From the NCBI GenBank assembly GCA_024405435.1, contig JAKSOU010000011.1, positions 1 through 51,388 of the forward strand: a stretch of 51,388 bases of DNA, in the 5' to 3' direction. Source of the stretch: Akkermansia sp. GTDB taxonomy: Bacteria; Verrucomicrobiota; Verrucomicrobiia; Verrucomicrobiales; Akkermansiaceae. The notes under the pieces are model-generated. The model had not been told where the DNA came from, did not search any database, and saw only the letters and a program-made list of their open reading frames with translations. Numbering within the stretch: position 1 is the stretch's first letter; each line of letters opens with the position of its first letter. Positions 50,064 through 51,388 of this stretch are shown piece by piece. The position numbers were made by a program, and so were the translations under genes.

Positions 50064-51044
50064 TCACTTGCGCTCGAAGAGGGAGCGGATCTTCTTGCCC
50101 ACAATCTCCACGGGGTGCTCCGCCAGGGCGGCGCGCTTGGCCTGCAGGTTGGGGGCTCCGGCGGCGGCCTCCGCCAGCCAGTCCTTGGCGAACTTGCCGC
50201 TCTCGATGCGCTGCAGGCTCTCCTTCATCTTGGCCTTCACCTCCGGGCCCAGGATTTGCGGGCCGTTGTAGTACTCGCCGAATTCGGCGGTGTTGGAGAT
50301 GACGCTGTTCATGCGCTGGATGCCGCCGGTGTAGATGAGGTCCACGATGAGCTTGGCCTCGTGCACGCACTCGAAGTACGCCATCTCATGCGGGTAGCCC
50401 GCCTCGATCAGCGTCTCGAAACCGTACTTCATCAGGTCCACCAGGCCGCCGCAAAGCACGTTCTGCTCGCCGAACAGGTCTTCGTAGGTCTCCTGCGCCA
50501 TGGTGCACTCCAGCACGCCGCCGCGGGTCAGGCCCTCCGCCTTGGCAATGGCCAGCGCCGTGGCGCGAGCCTTGCCGCTCGGGTCCTGGAACACCGCAAT
50601 CAGGCCGGGGCAGCCGAAGCCTTCCTCGAACACGCGGCGAACCTCCGTGCCCGGGCCCTTCGGCGCCACCATGATCACATCCACGTCCGCCGGCGGCTCA
50701 ATCGTCTTGAACACGTACGCAAACCCGTGGGAGCAGCACAGCGTCTTGCCCGCCGCCAGATTCGGCTTGATTTGGTTCGCGTACACCTCGCCGTGCTTCT
50801 CGTCCGGCAGCAGCAGGTGGATGATGTCCGCCTTCTTGGCGGCCTCGTCCACCGGCATCACCTCGAATCCGTCCTGCACCGCGGCGTCCCAGCTCTTGCC
50901 GGGGCGGATGCCGATAATCACATGCACGCCGCTGTCGCGCATGCAGAGCGCCTGGGCGCGCCCCTGTGCGCCGTAGCCGATGACGGCCACGGTCCGGTTG
51001 TTCAATACGCTCACATCAGCGTCCTTGTCATGAAGTATCTCCAT
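50064..51044 (-). CDS. ilvC: Ketol-acid reductoisomerase (class I)
   Basis: IlvC makes 2,3-dihydroxy-isovalerate or methylvalerate from acetolactate or acetohydroxybutyrate using NADPH, in branched-chain amino acid synthesis. The 326-residue protein has the nucleotide-binding glycine motif VIGYGAQGRAQA, the metal-site DLFGEQNVLCGG, and YFECVHEAKLIVDLIYTGG with the acidic ligands. The C-terminus (ISNTAEFGEYYNG) is normal for class I. The length matches class I enzymes (about 330). The neighbouring genes are not ilv genes. The leader contains CATACT about 22 nt before the ATG and an inverted repeat, GTTCCAAGCGGAAC (51072-51085), which could be a regulatory site. Confidence 0.95.
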   Translation of the reverse strand: MEILHDKDADVSVLNNRTVAVIGYGAQGRAQALCMRDSGVHVIIGIRPGKSWDAAVQDGFEVMPVDEAAKKADIIHLLLPDEKHGEVYANQIKPNLAAGKTLCCSHGFAYVFKTIEPPADVDVIMVAPKGPGTEVRRVFEEGFGCPGLIAVFQDPSGKARATALAIAKAEGLTRGGVLECTMAQETYEDLFGEQNVLCGGLVDLMKYGFETLIEAGYPHEMAYFECVHEAKLIVDLIYTGGIQRMNSVISNTAEFGEYYNGPQILGPEVKAKMKESLQRIESGKFAKDWLAEAAAGAPNLQAKRAALAEHPVEIVGKKIRSLFERK

Positions 51045-51214
51045 AATCAGAATTGGTTTGCGTTAGTATGCCGTTCCAAGCGGAACAACGCGGAACACTA
51101 TACCACCAGACGCAGCCTAATCAAGGGGCAAGGGGCGATTATGACAGATTAGCGCGGCCGCGCCCCCGGATTCCAAGGGCGGTTCGCAGCGGAGGCGGCG
51201 GGCACAGTTTTGCA

Positions 51215-51244
51215 TTGAGGTGCGCGGGGGCGGTGTGCTAGAAT
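51215..51244 (+). promoter_or_regulatory. Promoter of the right-edge membrane protein gene, leaderless
   Basis: TTGAGG (51215-51220), an 18-nt spacer and TAGAAT (51239-51244). The ATG at 51253 follows after 8 nt. Confidence 0.5.
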
Positions 51245-51252
51245 ACGCGCGC

Positions 51253-51388
51253 ATGGAAGAGACCAACATCATCTGCAAACCAACGCGCGACACGTTTGTG
51301 CGCTTCGCCATCGTGCTGGCGGCGTTCTTCGGGTTCGGGCTGTACTTTTTCTACGACGGGGCGGTGGGCTACCGCCTGCAGAACGAGG
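51253..51388 (+). CDS. Membrane protein of unknown function, truncated by the window end
   Basis: Only the first 45 codons are visible. They read MEETNIICKPTRDTF, then a transmembrane helix (FAIVLAAFFGFGLYFFYDG) and a FYDGAVGYRLQNE segment. The aromatic F-F-Y-D-G-x-x-G-Y stretch right after the helix may be a family mark, but it cannot be assigned here. The frame remains open to the edge. The gene was found because of the leaderless promoter and is too short in the window to be called on length alone. Confidence 0.65.
   Translation, partial: MEETNIICKPTRDTFVRFAIVLAAFFGFGLYFFYDGAVGYRLQNE

Noticed and set aside
1..51388. tRNA, rRNA and transposase genes
   Set aside because: I looked for tRNA-like cloverleaf stems with CCA ends, rRNA conserved stretches and DDE or tyrosine/serine recombinase motifs and saw none. 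A covariance-model scan could not be run.

Overview
The window looks like chromosome of a high-GC, Gram-negative bacterium of the Verrucomicrobiota, most likely an Akkermansia-like gut lineage. The reasons are three secreted proteins with autotransporter-type beta-strand repeats and a VPEP...RRRR PEP-CTERM tail, a double-length UvrA of the kind known from the related Chlamydiae, a membrane pyrophosphatase of the K+-dependent, probably Na+-linked type, an Omp85/BamA outer-membrane assembly factor, and lipoprotein-rich ExbB/ExbD-TPR gene sets. This taxonomic call is inference from gene content, not from a marker-gene search. No rRNA, tRNA, CRISPR array or transposase was recognised. Layout: 1-350 is a hairpin-rich repeat cluster. 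351-11666 is read leftward: truA, a lipoprotein, a GNAT enzyme, then an ExbB-ExbD-ExbD-TPR-exported protein operon (9371 down to 2822), a small lipoprotein and a GH36-like glycosidase. 11753-18503 is read rightward: a YeiB/HGSNAT-like membrane acyltransferase, then an envelope operon (AsmA-like protein, IF-1-like OB-fold protein, polyprenyl sugar-phosphate transferase, trmL), then a lower-GC RhuM-family gene and a DEDDy exonuclease. 18618-20209 (leftward) carries a lipoprotein and fabD; 20347-24729 (rightward) carries hppA and a UvrD/Rep helicase. 24977-32104 (leftward) holds a class A PBP, bamA, a SprT-like gene and recA. 32296-39749 is an accessory island of three tandem IdeS/Mac-like cysteine protease genes. 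40041-40985 is a RhuM-Fic/Doc gene between 27-bp direct repeats. 41114-46648 is the double uvrA, followed by a two-TPM-domain membrane protein, an ABC ATPase, ilvC (all leftward) and the start of a membrane protein at the right edge. The most interesting material is the 32.2-40.0 kb island. The three proteases keep the IdeS Lys-Cys-His-Asp arrangement but are fused to a beta-strand-repeat stalk and a PEP-CTERM anchor. Each has a related element of about 180-195 nt with palindromic ends directly upstream, and two of them share an apparently identical 559-nt 3' segment. Short-period (6- and 7-nt) arrays sit at gene 3' ends and in five cases supply the stop codon. Across the window, about ten genes have a good -35/-10 promoter whose -10 box ends only 6-11 nt before the start codon, which implies leaderless or near-leaderless mRNAs for core genes such as recA, fabD, bamA and uvrA. 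Functionally, envelope biogenesis (BamA, PBP, AsmA-like, sugar transferase, FabD, ExbB/D) and DNA repair (RecA, UvrA, UvrD-like, exonuclease) dominate. The protease trio is the probable host-interaction or surface-proteolysis module.
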